DNA of 13,972 nucleotides, taken from positions 29,900-43,871 of the forward strand of contig MIBD01000123.1 of the NCBI GenBank assembly GCA_001829395.1, in the 5' to 3' direction. Both the position numbers and the translations under genes were made by a program. Below are positions 8,631-13,972 of this stretch, piece after piece. Position 1 is the stretch's first letter; each line of letters opens with the position of its first letter. The stretch is from Spirochaetes bacterium GWF1_49_6. Lineage in GTDB: Bacteria; Spirochaetota; Brevinematia; Brevinematales; GWF1-51-8. Below the pieces are notes generated by a model, which saw only the letters and a program-made list of their open reading frames with translations, made no database searches and had not been told where the DNA came from.

Positions 8631-9350
8631 TTAAACGGATATCTTTTTAAAATCCACCGGTACCACAAGCCCCATAGTCGGCGCGAGATTCATGCTCGCC
8701 ATATACTCACCCTTAAGATCAGTCGGTCGGTTCTTCATCAGCAGTTTATGGATAGCGAGCGCATTTTCCAGCAAAGCCTGTTCGGCCGTAGACTTTTTCC
8801 CGATCACAGCGTGTATGTTACCCGTCTTATCGGCGCGAATTTCCACACGTCCGGCCTTATATTCCTTGACCACTTTTGTTATATCCATAGTAACCGTACC
8901 GGTCTTGGGGTTCGGCATCATCTTGCGGCGGCCCAATATAGCGCCGAGCTTACCGACAATCTTCATCATATCCGGAGTCGCGATAACCGCGTCGAATTCC
9001 AGCCATCCGCCGAGAATCTTCTCAGCAAGGTCTTCTCCGCCGACAAAATCGGCGCCGGCGTCTTTCGCCTCGGAGGCCTTGTCGCCCTGAGCGAACACCA
9101 ACACTTTTTTCTCTCTGCCCACCGAATGCGGCATCACGAGAACGTCGCGGATCGTATGCTTCTGCTTGATATTCAGCAGGTAATGCAGTTCGATCGTTTC
9201 GTCGAACTTAGCGGTCGCGACCTCGCGCACACGCTTTACCGCGTCTTCAATAGCGTAGGTCTGGAAAATATCGTGCTTCTCGAGCATCGCGAGATAGCGT
9301 TTCGTCCCTTTATAGGTAATTCCTTCTTTTACAAGTACTTTTTTCGGCAT
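8631..9350 (-). CDS. rplA: 50S ribosomal protein L1
   Basis: This is the protein of the mobile L1 stalk, which binds 23S rRNA and helps release tRNA from the E site; in many bacteria it also represses its own mRNA. At 239 residues it is slightly longer than the E. coli protein. Recognisable parts are LEKHDIFQTYAIEDAVKRV near the N-terminus, the central QGDKASEAKDAGADFVG, the MPNPKTGTVT motif, and a C-terminal end MNLAPTMGLVVPVDF. The usual GPRGLMPNPK signature reads GRRKMMPNPK here, a small deviation at a normally conserved loop. The start at 9350 has GAGGAG upstream, overlapping the end of rplK, with only three bases between the two genes, so translational coupling is likely. Confidence 0.97.
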   Translation of the reverse strand: MPKKVLVKEGITYKGTKRYLAMLEKHDIFQTYAIEDAVKRVREVATAKFDETIELHYLLNIKQKHTIRDVLVMPHSVGREKKVLVFAQGDKASEAKDAGADFVGGEDLAEKILGGWLEFDAVIATPDMMKIVGKLGAILGRRKMMPNPKTGTVTMDITKVVKEYKAGRVEIRADKTGNIHAVIGKKSTAEQALLENALAIHKLLMKNRPTDLKGEYMASMNLAPTMGLVVPVDFKKISV

Positions 9351-9353
9351 AGT

Positions 9354-9782
9354 TTACTCCTCGACTTCCACACCCATATTCCGGGCAGTGCCCGCCACAG
9401 ACCGCATAGCGGCTTCAACCGTGTTCGCGTTAAGATCGGGCATTTTTATCTGCGCGATTTTTCTTAATTGTTCCTGGGTCAGCTTACCCATCTTTTCCTT
9501 ATTCGGCGTAGGGGAACCTTTATCGATACCCAGTTCCTTCTTTATTAAGTTGGAAGCCGGGGGCGTCTTCAGGATAAAAGTGAAGGACCTGTCATCAAAA
9601 ATAGTGATGACCACCGGGATAACAAACCCGACCTTATCCTTGGTCGCTTCATTGAACTGTTTACAAAATTCCATCAGTTGTATGCCGTAAGGACCGAGCG
9701 CAGTACCCACAGGAGGAGCAGGGTTCGCCTTTGTCGCTTCCAACTGGAGTTTTACCTCAGCCTTTACTTTCTTCTTTGCCAT
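9354..9782 (-). CDS. rplK: 50S ribosomal protein L11
   Basis: This 23S rRNA-binding protein belongs to the GTPase-associated centre. It is the partner of L10 and is required for RelA activation in bacteria that have that enzyme. It has 142 residues, typical of the family. The N-terminal domain has the thiostrepton-contacting proline segment PAPPVGTALG at residues 21-30. The C-terminal rRNA-binding domain runs from about 75, with LTQEQLRKIAQIKMPDLNA and the ending AGTARNMGVEVEE. The common text GPALGQHGVNIM reads GTALGPYGIQLM here; GPALGPHG-like forms occur in spirochaetes. ATG 9782 is preceded by AAGGAG with an eight-base spacer. It lies 25 nt after nusG. Confidence 0.98.
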   Translation of the reverse strand: MAKKKVKAEVKLQLEATKANPAPPVGTALGPYGIQLMEFCKQFNEATKDKVGFVIPVVITIFDDRSFTFILKTPPASNLIKKELGIDKGSPTPNKEKMGKLTQEQLRKIAQIKMPDLNANTVEAAMRSVAGTARNMGVEVEE

Positions 9783-9807
9783 TTCTCGTTCTCCTTAAAG
9801 AAACACG

Positions 9808-10368
9808 TTATATCTTATGCACCTGCGAGAAACCGAGTTCGACCGGCGTCAGACGCCCGAAGATCTCCACTCTCACGGTGAGGCTATTCTTCTCATGGGA
9901 AATCAGTTCCACTTCGCCCTCGAAGTCCTTGAAAGGCCCTTCGCCGATACGTACCCGTTCGCCTACCTCGAAGCCCGATTCGAGCTTTCCGAGGTCGGTC
10001 TTGATATCGCCGGTACGTTCGAAGATGGACTTTACCTCTTCATAGTTCAACGGAACAGGACGCTTGTTTCCGCCCCCGGCATTAAGAAACATCCCCACAC
10101 CGTTGACGGACTTTATCTCGGCGTATATTTTCTTCCACGCTGCATCGTCTTCGGGAAGATCGAGCTCTACAAGCACATAGCCCGGGTATATCTTCCGTTT
10201 CAGAATGACTTTTTTATTCTTTTTCTCGACCGTGTATTCCTCTTCGGGAACACGCACATCGAGAAGAACATCTTTCAACGCGTCGATATTCTTTTTCGCT
10301 AAAAGTTTATGGAATACACTATTCTCAAATCCGGTGTATACCTGAACTACAAACCATCCTCGCGTCAT
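9808..10368 (-). CDS. nusG: Transcription elongation/antitermination factor NusG
   Basis: This is the universal elongation factor that bridges RNA polymerase with Rho or ribosomal protein S10. It has 186 residues. The NGN domain runs from about 4 to 110 and starts WFVVQVYTGFENSV, with the conserved YPGYVLVEL at 61-69. The KOW domain (about 134-165) contains VGERVRIGEGPFKDFEGEV, and the protein ends with the usual short strand. It lacks the inserted domain found in some thermophiles. The start at 10368 is one base after the secE stop, with GGTGA inside the secE end as the ribosome site, so the two genes are almost certainly translationally coupled. Confidence 0.98.
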   Translation of the reverse strand: MTRGWFVVQVYTGFENSVFHKLLAKKNIDALKDVLLDVRVPEEEYTVEKKNKKVILKRKIYPGYVLVELDLPEDDAAWKKIYAEIKSVNGVGMFLNAGGGNKRPVPLNYEEVKSIFERTGDIKTDLGKLESGFEVGERVRIGEGPFKDFEGEVELISHEKNSLTVRVEIFGRLTPVELGFSQVHKI

Positions 10369-10369
10369 A

Positions 10370-10561
10370 TTACTTCACCAAAGCTAAAATTAGGAATTCC
10401 ACCACCCAGTCGATGAGCGATAGAAACATGGCGAATATCACGATAAAGCCGATCACGATGATGGAAGAGCTAATCGCCTGGTCTTTAGAAGGCCAAGTAA
10501 CCTTTTTAAGTTCCTCGATACTCTCTTTTATAAAGTTAGCGATTGCAGAAAAAACGCGCAT
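10370..10561 (-). CDS. secE: Protein translocase subunit SecE
   Basis: This is the small essential subunit that clamps SecY in the inner-membrane protein translocation channel. It has 63 residues, the short single-span form usual outside the enterobacteria. The amphipathic signature EELKKVTWPSKDQ is at residues 16-28, followed by one hydrophobic membrane segment at about 30-58. ATG 10561 is preceded by GGAGAG with a five-base spacer. It lies between tRNA-Trp and nusG, the classical position. Confidence 0.97.
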   Translation of the reverse strand: MRVFSAIANFIKESIEELKKVTWPSKDQAISSSIIVIGFIVIFAMFLSLIDWVVEFLILALVK

Positions 10562-10591
10562 AATAACTCTCCGAATAAAAAATAAAAATAT

Positions 10592-10664
10592 CAGGGCAGG
10601 AGGGATTTGAACCCCCAGCCCGCGGTTTTGGAGACCGCCGCTCTACCGTTAGAGCTACTGCCCT
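10592..10664 (-). tRNA. tRNA-Trp (anticodon CCA)
   Basis: The 73-base transcript folds as a full cloverleaf. The acceptor AGGGCAG pairs with CTGCCCT and the D stem is GCTC/GAGC. The anticodon stem GCGGT/ACCGC has loop CTCCAAA, giving anticodon CCA. The T arm is GGGGG/CCCTC around TTCAAAT. The discriminator base is G, the expected tryptophan identity base. The 3' CCA is not encoded and must be added enzymatically. It sits 5 nt after rpmG and 30 nt before secE, inside the operon, so it must be cut out of the polycistronic transcript. Confidence 0.98.
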
Positions 10665-10669
10665 AATTG

Positions 10670-10825
10670 TTATTTTACTTCCTTGTGCATCGTATGCTTT
10701 TTATCACGTGAACAATACTTTTTCAGATGAAGTTTACTGCGCTGAAGCATCATATTCTTTGACTTGGTAGTCGTATAGTTGCGTTCGCCGCACACTTCGC
10801 ATTCCAGCGTTACAATCTGTGCCAT
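10670..10825 (-). CDS. rpmG: 50S ribosomal protein L33
   Basis: This small ribosomal protein lies near the E site. It is a 51-residue gene starting MAQIVTLECEVCGERNY. It is recognised by the C-x-x-C pair (Cys9, Cys12), the YTTTKSKNMM segment, and the ending KYCSRDKKHTMHKEVK. It is the zinc-type form by its first CxxC, but the second pair, usually CPxC, reads Cys38-Ser-Arg-Asp41, so the fourth ligand is Asp or absent. The start ATG 10825 has GAGGTG shortly upstream. It lies between tRNA-Thr and tRNA-Trp, as in other bacteria with this operon. Confidence 0.95.
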   Translation of the reverse strand: MAQIVTLECEVCGERNYTTTKSKNMMLQRSKLHLKKYCSRDKKHTMHKEVK

Positions 10826-10854
10826 TTTTCACCTCGTTCTCAAAGTCAGTCCTG

Positions 10855-10927
10855 AGCCCTCAGTCGGAATTGAACCGACGACCCCCTCCTTACCATGGAG
10901 GTGCTCTACCGACTGAGCTATAAGGGC
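10855..10927 (-). tRNA. tRNA-Thr (anticodon GGT)
   Basis: The 73-base cloverleaf has acceptor GCCCTTA paired with TGAGGGC (one G-U pair) and D stem GCTC/GAGC. The anticodon stem CCTCC/GGAGG has loop ATGGTAA, giving anticodon GGT. The T arm is GTCGG/CCGAC around TTCAATT. The discriminator is U, and the 3' CCA is not encoded. It is the first gene of the operon, about 10 nt after the predicted transcription start, so processing of its 5' end removes almost no leader. Confidence 0.98.
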
Positions 10928-10942
10928 TTTAGAAAGTTTGAT

Positions 10943-10972
10943 ATTATACATCGACTCCGGTTTAAATGTCAA
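10943..10972 (-). promoter_or_regulatory. Sigma-70 promoter of the tRNA-Thr/rpmG-rpoC operon
   Basis: On the minus strand the -35 box is TTGACA (10967-10972) and the -10 box TATAAT (10943-10948). Both match consensus exactly, with an 18-base spacer. Transcription would start near 10937, about 10 nt before tRNA-Thr. This is very likely the main promoter of the whole minus-strand cluster. An inverted repeat encloses its -35 box. Confidence 0.88.
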
Positions 10973-10980
10973 GAAACCGG
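10957..10980. repeat. 7-bp inverted repeat enclosing the operon -35 box
   Basis: CCGGTTT (10957-10963) and AAACCGG (10974-10980) are perfect reverse complements separated by 10 bases, and the -35 hexamer lies in the middle. The placement fits an operator for a dimeric regulator, but a repeat of this size can arise by chance. Confidence 0.45.
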
Positions 10981-11054
10981 TGAATCATTTTGTTTCTATT
11001 CGACAAGTTTTTTTGCGCTGGATTTCATTAAGTCGAATATCAAAAAATTGTCCG

Positions 11055-11091
11055 ATTATTTTACATTATTTTACTTCTTATGTAAAATAAT
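11055..11091. repeat. 12-bp inverted repeat with embedded tandem 10-bp repeat
   Basis: ATTATTTTACAT (11055-11066) is the exact reverse complement of ATGTAAAATAAT (11080-11091), with a 13-base loop. The 10-base unit ATTATTTTAC also occurs twice head to tail (11055-11064 and 11065-11074), so either copy can pair with the inverted copy at 11082-11091. No T-run follows, which argues against a terminator. Its position over the predicted lipoprotein promoter favours an operator. Confidence 0.7.
11060..11088 (+). promoter_or_regulatory. Candidate promoter of the lipoprotein genes
   Basis: TTTACA (11060-11065) and TAAAAT (11083-11088), each one mismatch from consensus, are separated by 17 bases. They would start transcription near 11095, about 30 nt before the first ATG. 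Both boxes lie within the arms of the inverted repeat, so a protein bound there would block polymerase. The region is AT-rich, so the match alone is modest evidence. Confidence 0.5.
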
Positions 11092-11125
11092 AGAAGGGAA
11101 TGAATAAAAAGAAAGGGGTTCTAAT

Positions 11126-12391
11126 ATGAAGAAGATGCTTATTGTTTCTGTTTTCAGTTCTATTCTCATGTCATGTGGATTGTTATTTACCACCAGCAAT
11201 ACGCCGGTAAACACGCTCCAACTGAGCGACGGTACTTATCTGAGTACCGACGAGTACAACGAGATTACACCGTTCGCGTTCCATGACACTACCGGTATAT
11301 CGTACCTGTTCTTTTCGTCCGACCGCAGTAATAGTTACGATATATACTATTCTATTATCAACCCGGACGGTACGTTCGGAAAAGCGGTGATGCTTCCCTC
11401 GCCGGTCAATCAAACGAATTCGGACGAGATGTATCCTGTGGTGCTCTTCGACGGTTTCTATTATATCATGGCCTTCATTCGTATTGTCACCAATCAAACC
11501 AATGTCTTATCGGCCGATACGGACAATCCGGTATTTACAACCGCCTCGATGGGTAATGTTCTTACGGGGAATTTTACCGGGCTGGGGTATATCGAGAACG
11601 TATCCGGGGAATATGTGACTGTCTCTTCCAATCATAATGCGCGATTATATTTTATTCCGAATAACGAAGGTTTGGATTTTAATGACCTTTCCATCACTAA
11701 CCTGCTTTCCCCCAGCTATTCCGCGAACGGGTTTACCATTCCCATACAAAACGGGCATAGCGATTTATATATCAAGGGTGTTAAATCCGGGGCGATATTC
11801 CAGATCGCGGCGGAGATGATGAGTAAAACTACGATTATTACACAGATATACATGATCACTTACACAAACACCATAATTCTTTCCAATATAATCCCGCTCG
11901 ATCCCTATATCTCCGCTTTCAACGACATCTCGCCGTTTGTCGATACTAAGGACAGTTATAAGGTCTATTTCGCCTCCGACCGCTATAACGGCGACAGCCA
12001 CAAAGGCGACTACGACCTCTACCGTTATAATATTTATACTTTCTTCAATCTCCCCGCGACCGGGAATATTCTCGCGTCGGATAAATCCGCGCCTACGGTT
12101 ACATTTATCGGAGTGACAAATGGAGAGACAAATTACTCCTACTATATCGACCTTCCCGTTAAAGTGGCGGATAATATTTGCGGTTATTATTTCACGAAAG
12201 TATTTATAAGTACAAATGGGTTAGACTATTCTGAAATATCCAAAGTAGATTATAATACTTTCGACCAGCTTTGGTATTATAATTTTTCTTTCCCAAGCGA
12301 TGGTTTCTATACTTTCCATTGCTATGCCGTCGACTGGTTTGGAAATGTTTCTTCAACCAATACGTATAACATGTATTACAGGAGTATCTAG
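11126..12391 (+). CDS. Putative lipoprotein with PD40-like propeller motifs and C-terminal Ig-like region
   Basis: I do not recognise this as a named gene. The 421-residue product begins with a signal peptide and a lipobox-like LMSC (Cys17), so it is probably a lipid-anchored surface or periplasmic protein. Residues about 60-96 (YLFFSSDRSNSYDIYY, then NPDGTFG and SPVN) match the PD40/WD40-like beta-propeller repeat. A second copy lies at about 279-305 with SDRYNGD and DYDLYRYN. The middle is Asn/Thr/Ser-rich without clear motifs. Residues about 322-421 look like a beta-sandwich or Ig-like domain ending in YAVDWFGNVSS. The start has AAGGGG seven bases upstream. It is 36 nt from a paralogue and probably co-transcribed with it. 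Such folds usually bind ligands or partners; no catalytic residues are evident. Confidence 0.85.
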   Translation: MKKMLIVSVFSSILMSCGLLFTTSNTPVNTLQLSDGTYLSTDEYNEITPFAFHDTTGISYLFFSSDRSNSYDIYYSIINPDGTFGKAVMLPSPVNQTNSDEMYPVVLFDGFYYIMAFIRIVTNQTNVLSADTDNPVFTTASMGNVLTGNFTGLGYIENVSGEYVTVSSNHNARLYFIPNNEGLDFNDLSITNLLSPSYSANGFTIPIQNGHSDLYIKGVKSGAIFQIAAEMMSKTTIITQIYMITYTNTIILSNIIPLDPYISAFNDISPFVDTKDSYKVYFASDRYNGDSHKGDYDLYRYNIYTFFNLPATGNILASDKSAPTVTFIGVTNGETNYSYYIDLPVKVADNICGYYFTKVFISTNGLDYSEISKVDYNTFDQLWYYNFSFPSDGFYTFHCYAVDWFGNVSSTNTYNMYYRSI

Positions 12392-12427
12392 TAAAACAGG
12401 ATATTATTGAAAAATAGGAGTACCGAA

Positions 12428-13657
12428 ATGAAAGGAATGAAAAATATTTTTTTAGTACTTGGCGCGGGTCTGTTATTCACATCCTGCGGACTTTTATTTA
12501 CTACAAACGAATCCGGCGCGGTTACTCCGCTCGCTCTCACAGGGGGCGCTCAACTCAGTACGGACGACCACAATGAAATTTGTCCATTTTTAGTCAGGAT
12601 GATGGACGGAAGCGCCTATCTGTTCTATTCGTCTGACCAGAATGGAAGTTATGATATCTGGGCCGCGAAAATGAACCCCGATGGGAACTTCGGTACCCCG
12701 GTCAGGCTGGCTTCCCCGGTTAATAGCGACTCCTCGAACGAAACATTTCCCGTAGTGCAGCAATATGGACAGGGATTCCGTGTGACTCTGCTTCGTATAC
12801 TCAATACGTTCACAAATGTTTACAGCTATTATCTCGACACGAATTTTATTTCCACAGCCCCGGCTGATGATATCTTAACCTCGGCGAAAAGCCTGGGTCT
12901 GATCAAACGTCCGGATAATGAATACCTTTTGATGGCGAACGGTAATTTAAGTGTCCCGTCATGGTATGATATGAACGGCAGATGGGATACTCCCGGGACT
13001 AAAAACATTTCGAACAATAATGTCATCACGTTAAACGGGATATGTATTACAGTAAGTAACAGCGATTATATGGAACTATATATAGAAGAAACTCTCATTA
13101 ACGGGAAACATTCCCTGTCCGCCGAAGGTATTTTTATGCACTCTATAACTAACTTCCCCTATGTAACAAATCTACCATTTAACATTTCAACTCCCGACTA
13201 TCAATCCAAGTATAACGATATCACTCCTTTTATCGACTATGCGGGAGGATTCAAGGTCTACTTCGCGTCCGACCGTTATAACGGTGACAGTCATAAGGGC
13301 GACTACGACCTCTACCGTTATAATATCTATACCTATAACAAACTTCCCGAAGTCCAGCAGGTATTCGCTTATGACACGGTTCCGCCGTCGCTTACCAATA
13401 CATCGTTTATAGACGGGCAAATGTTCTCGATCGGGCCGAATTCAATGATGTTATCGGTTACGGATAATATCGGGGGGAGCGGGGTTTTCGGGGTGTACTA
13501 TTCCCTGAATAGCAGTGCATTTATCGAAATCCCCTATTCCAACGGGTATAGTACTTTTATTAATATTGTGATCGGCAATAATGTGATAAAAACCTATGCG
13601 GTTGATAATGCGTGGAATTTCTCTAAAACAAATTCCATGACTGTTATCGGGAATTAA
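12428..13657 (+). CDS. Putative lipoprotein, paralogue of the preceding gene
   Basis: This is the 409-residue paralogue of the gene before it. The signal peptide ends in FTSC (Cys20), followed by the shared CGLLFTT. The TDDHNEICPF segment matches TDEYNEITPF upstream. The first PD40-like block is at about 64-100 (YLFYSSDQNGSYDIW, NPDGNFG, SPVN). The second, at 276-302, is identical to its neighbour over 27 residues. A C-terminal Ig-like region (about 318-409) contains VTDNIGGSGV and YAVDNAWNFS. The middle third has diverged strongly. The start is ATG 12428 because GGAG (12417-12420) lies seven bases before it; an in-frame TTG at 12407 would place that site inside the gene. It appears to be a tandem duplication whose ends are conserved. 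Function is unknown. Confidence 0.85.
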   Translation: MKGMKNIFLVLGAGLLFTSCGLLFTTNESGAVTPLALTGGAQLSTDDHNEICPFLVRMMDGSAYLFYSSDQNGSYDIWAAKMNPDGNFGTPVRLASPVNSDSSNETFPVVQQYGQGFRVTLLRILNTFTNVYSYYLDTNFISTAPADDILTSAKSLGLIKRPDNEYLLMANGNLSVPSWYDMNGRWDTPGTKNISNNNVITLNGICITVSNSDYMELYIEETLINGKHSLSAEGIFMHSITNFPYVTNLPFNISTPDYQSKYNDITPFIDYAGGFKVYFASDRYNGDSHKGDYDLYRYNIYTYNKLPEVQQVFAYDTVPPSLTNTSFIDGQMFSIGPNSMMLSVTDNIGGSGVFGVYYSLNSSAFIEIPYSNGYSTFINIVIGNNVIKTYAVDNAWNFSKTNSMTVIGN

Positions 13658-13790
13658 CGTACCGGCGAGAATTGTACCGCCCTTATAAGAATACACCGCT
13701 CGCTATTTATTGACGCGAAAAACCGCCCGTATTTGTTCTATTCACGCGGGAAGTTATTTCAAAATTCAAATTTTTATTCCGGAGAATATA
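13658..13790 (+). other. Intergenic region before the third lipoprotein gene
   Basis: This 133-nt region has no convincing gene. ACCGCCC occurs twice (13676-13682 and 13722-13728), and TTGACG (13710-13715) could be a -35 box, but no good -10 lies at the right distance. I see no clear hairpin followed by a T-run. The last 45 nt are AT-rich and lead into the ribosome-binding site. Confidence 0.4.
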
Positions 13791-13972
13791 ATGAAATATC
13801 GGCTCTTGTTATTGCTATTTACTCTTTCGTTTTCTCCAGCCTGTTCCAAGCTGGCGGACATCATGTGGAAGCAGGCGGACGCCTCCGCGTTTCAGGTTGT
13901 CATTTTATCCCCGGAGAACAATACCTCCACGAACCGCGCGCAGGTTACATTTTCCGGTACAGCGGCGGTTTC
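13791..13972 (+). CDS. Putative lipoprotein, N-terminal part (runs off window)
   Basis: ATG 13791 is preceded by GGAGA with a five-base spacer, and the frame stays open for 60 codons to the window end. The N-terminus MKYRLLLLLFTLSFSPAC is a lipoprotein signal peptide with Cys18 as the likely lipidated residue; the -3 and -2 residues (Ser, Pro) make it a loose lipobox of the spirochaete kind. From about residue 36 the text VVILSPENNTSTNRAQVTFS resembles the first strands of repeated Ig-like or cadherin-like domains of bacterial surface proteins. It does not share the CGLLFTT start of the two genes before it. The gap of 133 nt suggests it may have its own promoter. Confidence 0.75.
   Translation, partial: MKYRLLLLLFTLSFSPACSKLADIMWKQADASAFQVVILSPENNTSTNRAQVTFSGTAAV

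Larger units (their letters stand above)
10928..11125. other. Divergent intergenic control region
   Basis: This is a 198-nt AT-rich region between tRNA-Thr (minus) and the first lipoprotein gene (plus). It holds the operon promoter, a weaker candidate plus-strand promoter and several inverted repeats. Besides the two repeats listed separately, TTTGATATT (10937-10945) is mirrored by AATATCAAA (11036-11044), and TATTCGAC (10997-11004) by GTCGAATA (11032-11039). No coding frame is convincing here. Confidence 0.7.

Noticed and set aside
8622..9467. 281-codon plus-strand open frame
   Set aside because: It is antisense to rplA and part of rplK, with no supporting motif.
12407..12427. Upstream TTG start for the second lipoprotein
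   Set aside because: It would place the GGAG ribosome site inside the gene and add charged residues before the signal peptide.
13664..13703. Terminator after the second lipoprotein gene
   Set aside because: GCGAG and CTCGC can pair, but the stem is only 5 bp with a loop near 30 bases and no clean T-run.
13710..13745. Promoter for the third lipoprotein built on TTGACG
   Set aside because: No acceptable -10 box lies 16-18 bases downstream; the nearest candidates are 20 or more bases away.

Overview
This window shows the conserved transcription/translation operon of a bacterium, read on the minus strand, next to a divergently read set of accessory lipoprotein genes on the plus strand. The organism is most likely a spirochaete or close relative. 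The N-terminal RpoC text (YGEVKKPETINYRTLRPERDG) and the roughly 1,180-residue RpoB without large lineage insertions both fit that. The gene order tRNA-Thr, rpmG, tRNA-Trp, secE, nusG, rplK, rplA, rplJ, rplL, rpoB, rpoC also fits. The lineage call comes from recalled sequence resemblance, not from a search, and one RpoB residue (Ser where many spirochaetes have Asn) argues against the best-known genera.

Layout, in transcription order on the minus strand: a near-perfect sigma-70 promoter (about 10943-10972) fires about 10 nt before tRNA-Thr(GGT). It is followed by rpmG (only 51 codons), tRNA-Trp(CCA), secE, nusG, rplK, rplA, rplJ, rplL, rpoB and rpoC. RpoC runs off the left edge after 1,322 codons, with roughly the last 80-100 residues missing. 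Spacing is tight (1 to 48 nt) except for a 124-nt rplL-rpoB gap. That gap holds a perfect 11-bp hairpin and a plausible internal promoter, which suggests RNA polymerase subunit output is tuned separately from the ribosomal proteins.

On the plus strand, 11126-12391 and 12428-13657 encode two tandem paralogous lipoproteins. Each has a signal peptide with a lipobox-like Cys, two PD40/WD40-like beta-propeller motifs and a C-terminal Ig-like region. A third, unrelated lipoprotein begins at 13791 and leaves the window. The two paralogues share a 27-residue block with no amino-acid change but nine silent base changes.

The 198-nt divergent intergenic region (10928-11125) is rich in repeats: an inverted repeat across the operon's -35 box, and a 12-bp inverted repeat plus a tandem 10-bp repeat over the predicted lipoprotein promoter. 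The operon itself is ordinary. The second looks worth taking are at the divergent control region, the lipoprotein pair, the rplL-rpoB gap and the altered zinc site in L33. I found no CRISPR array, insertion sequence, phage gene or recognisable new multi-gene system.
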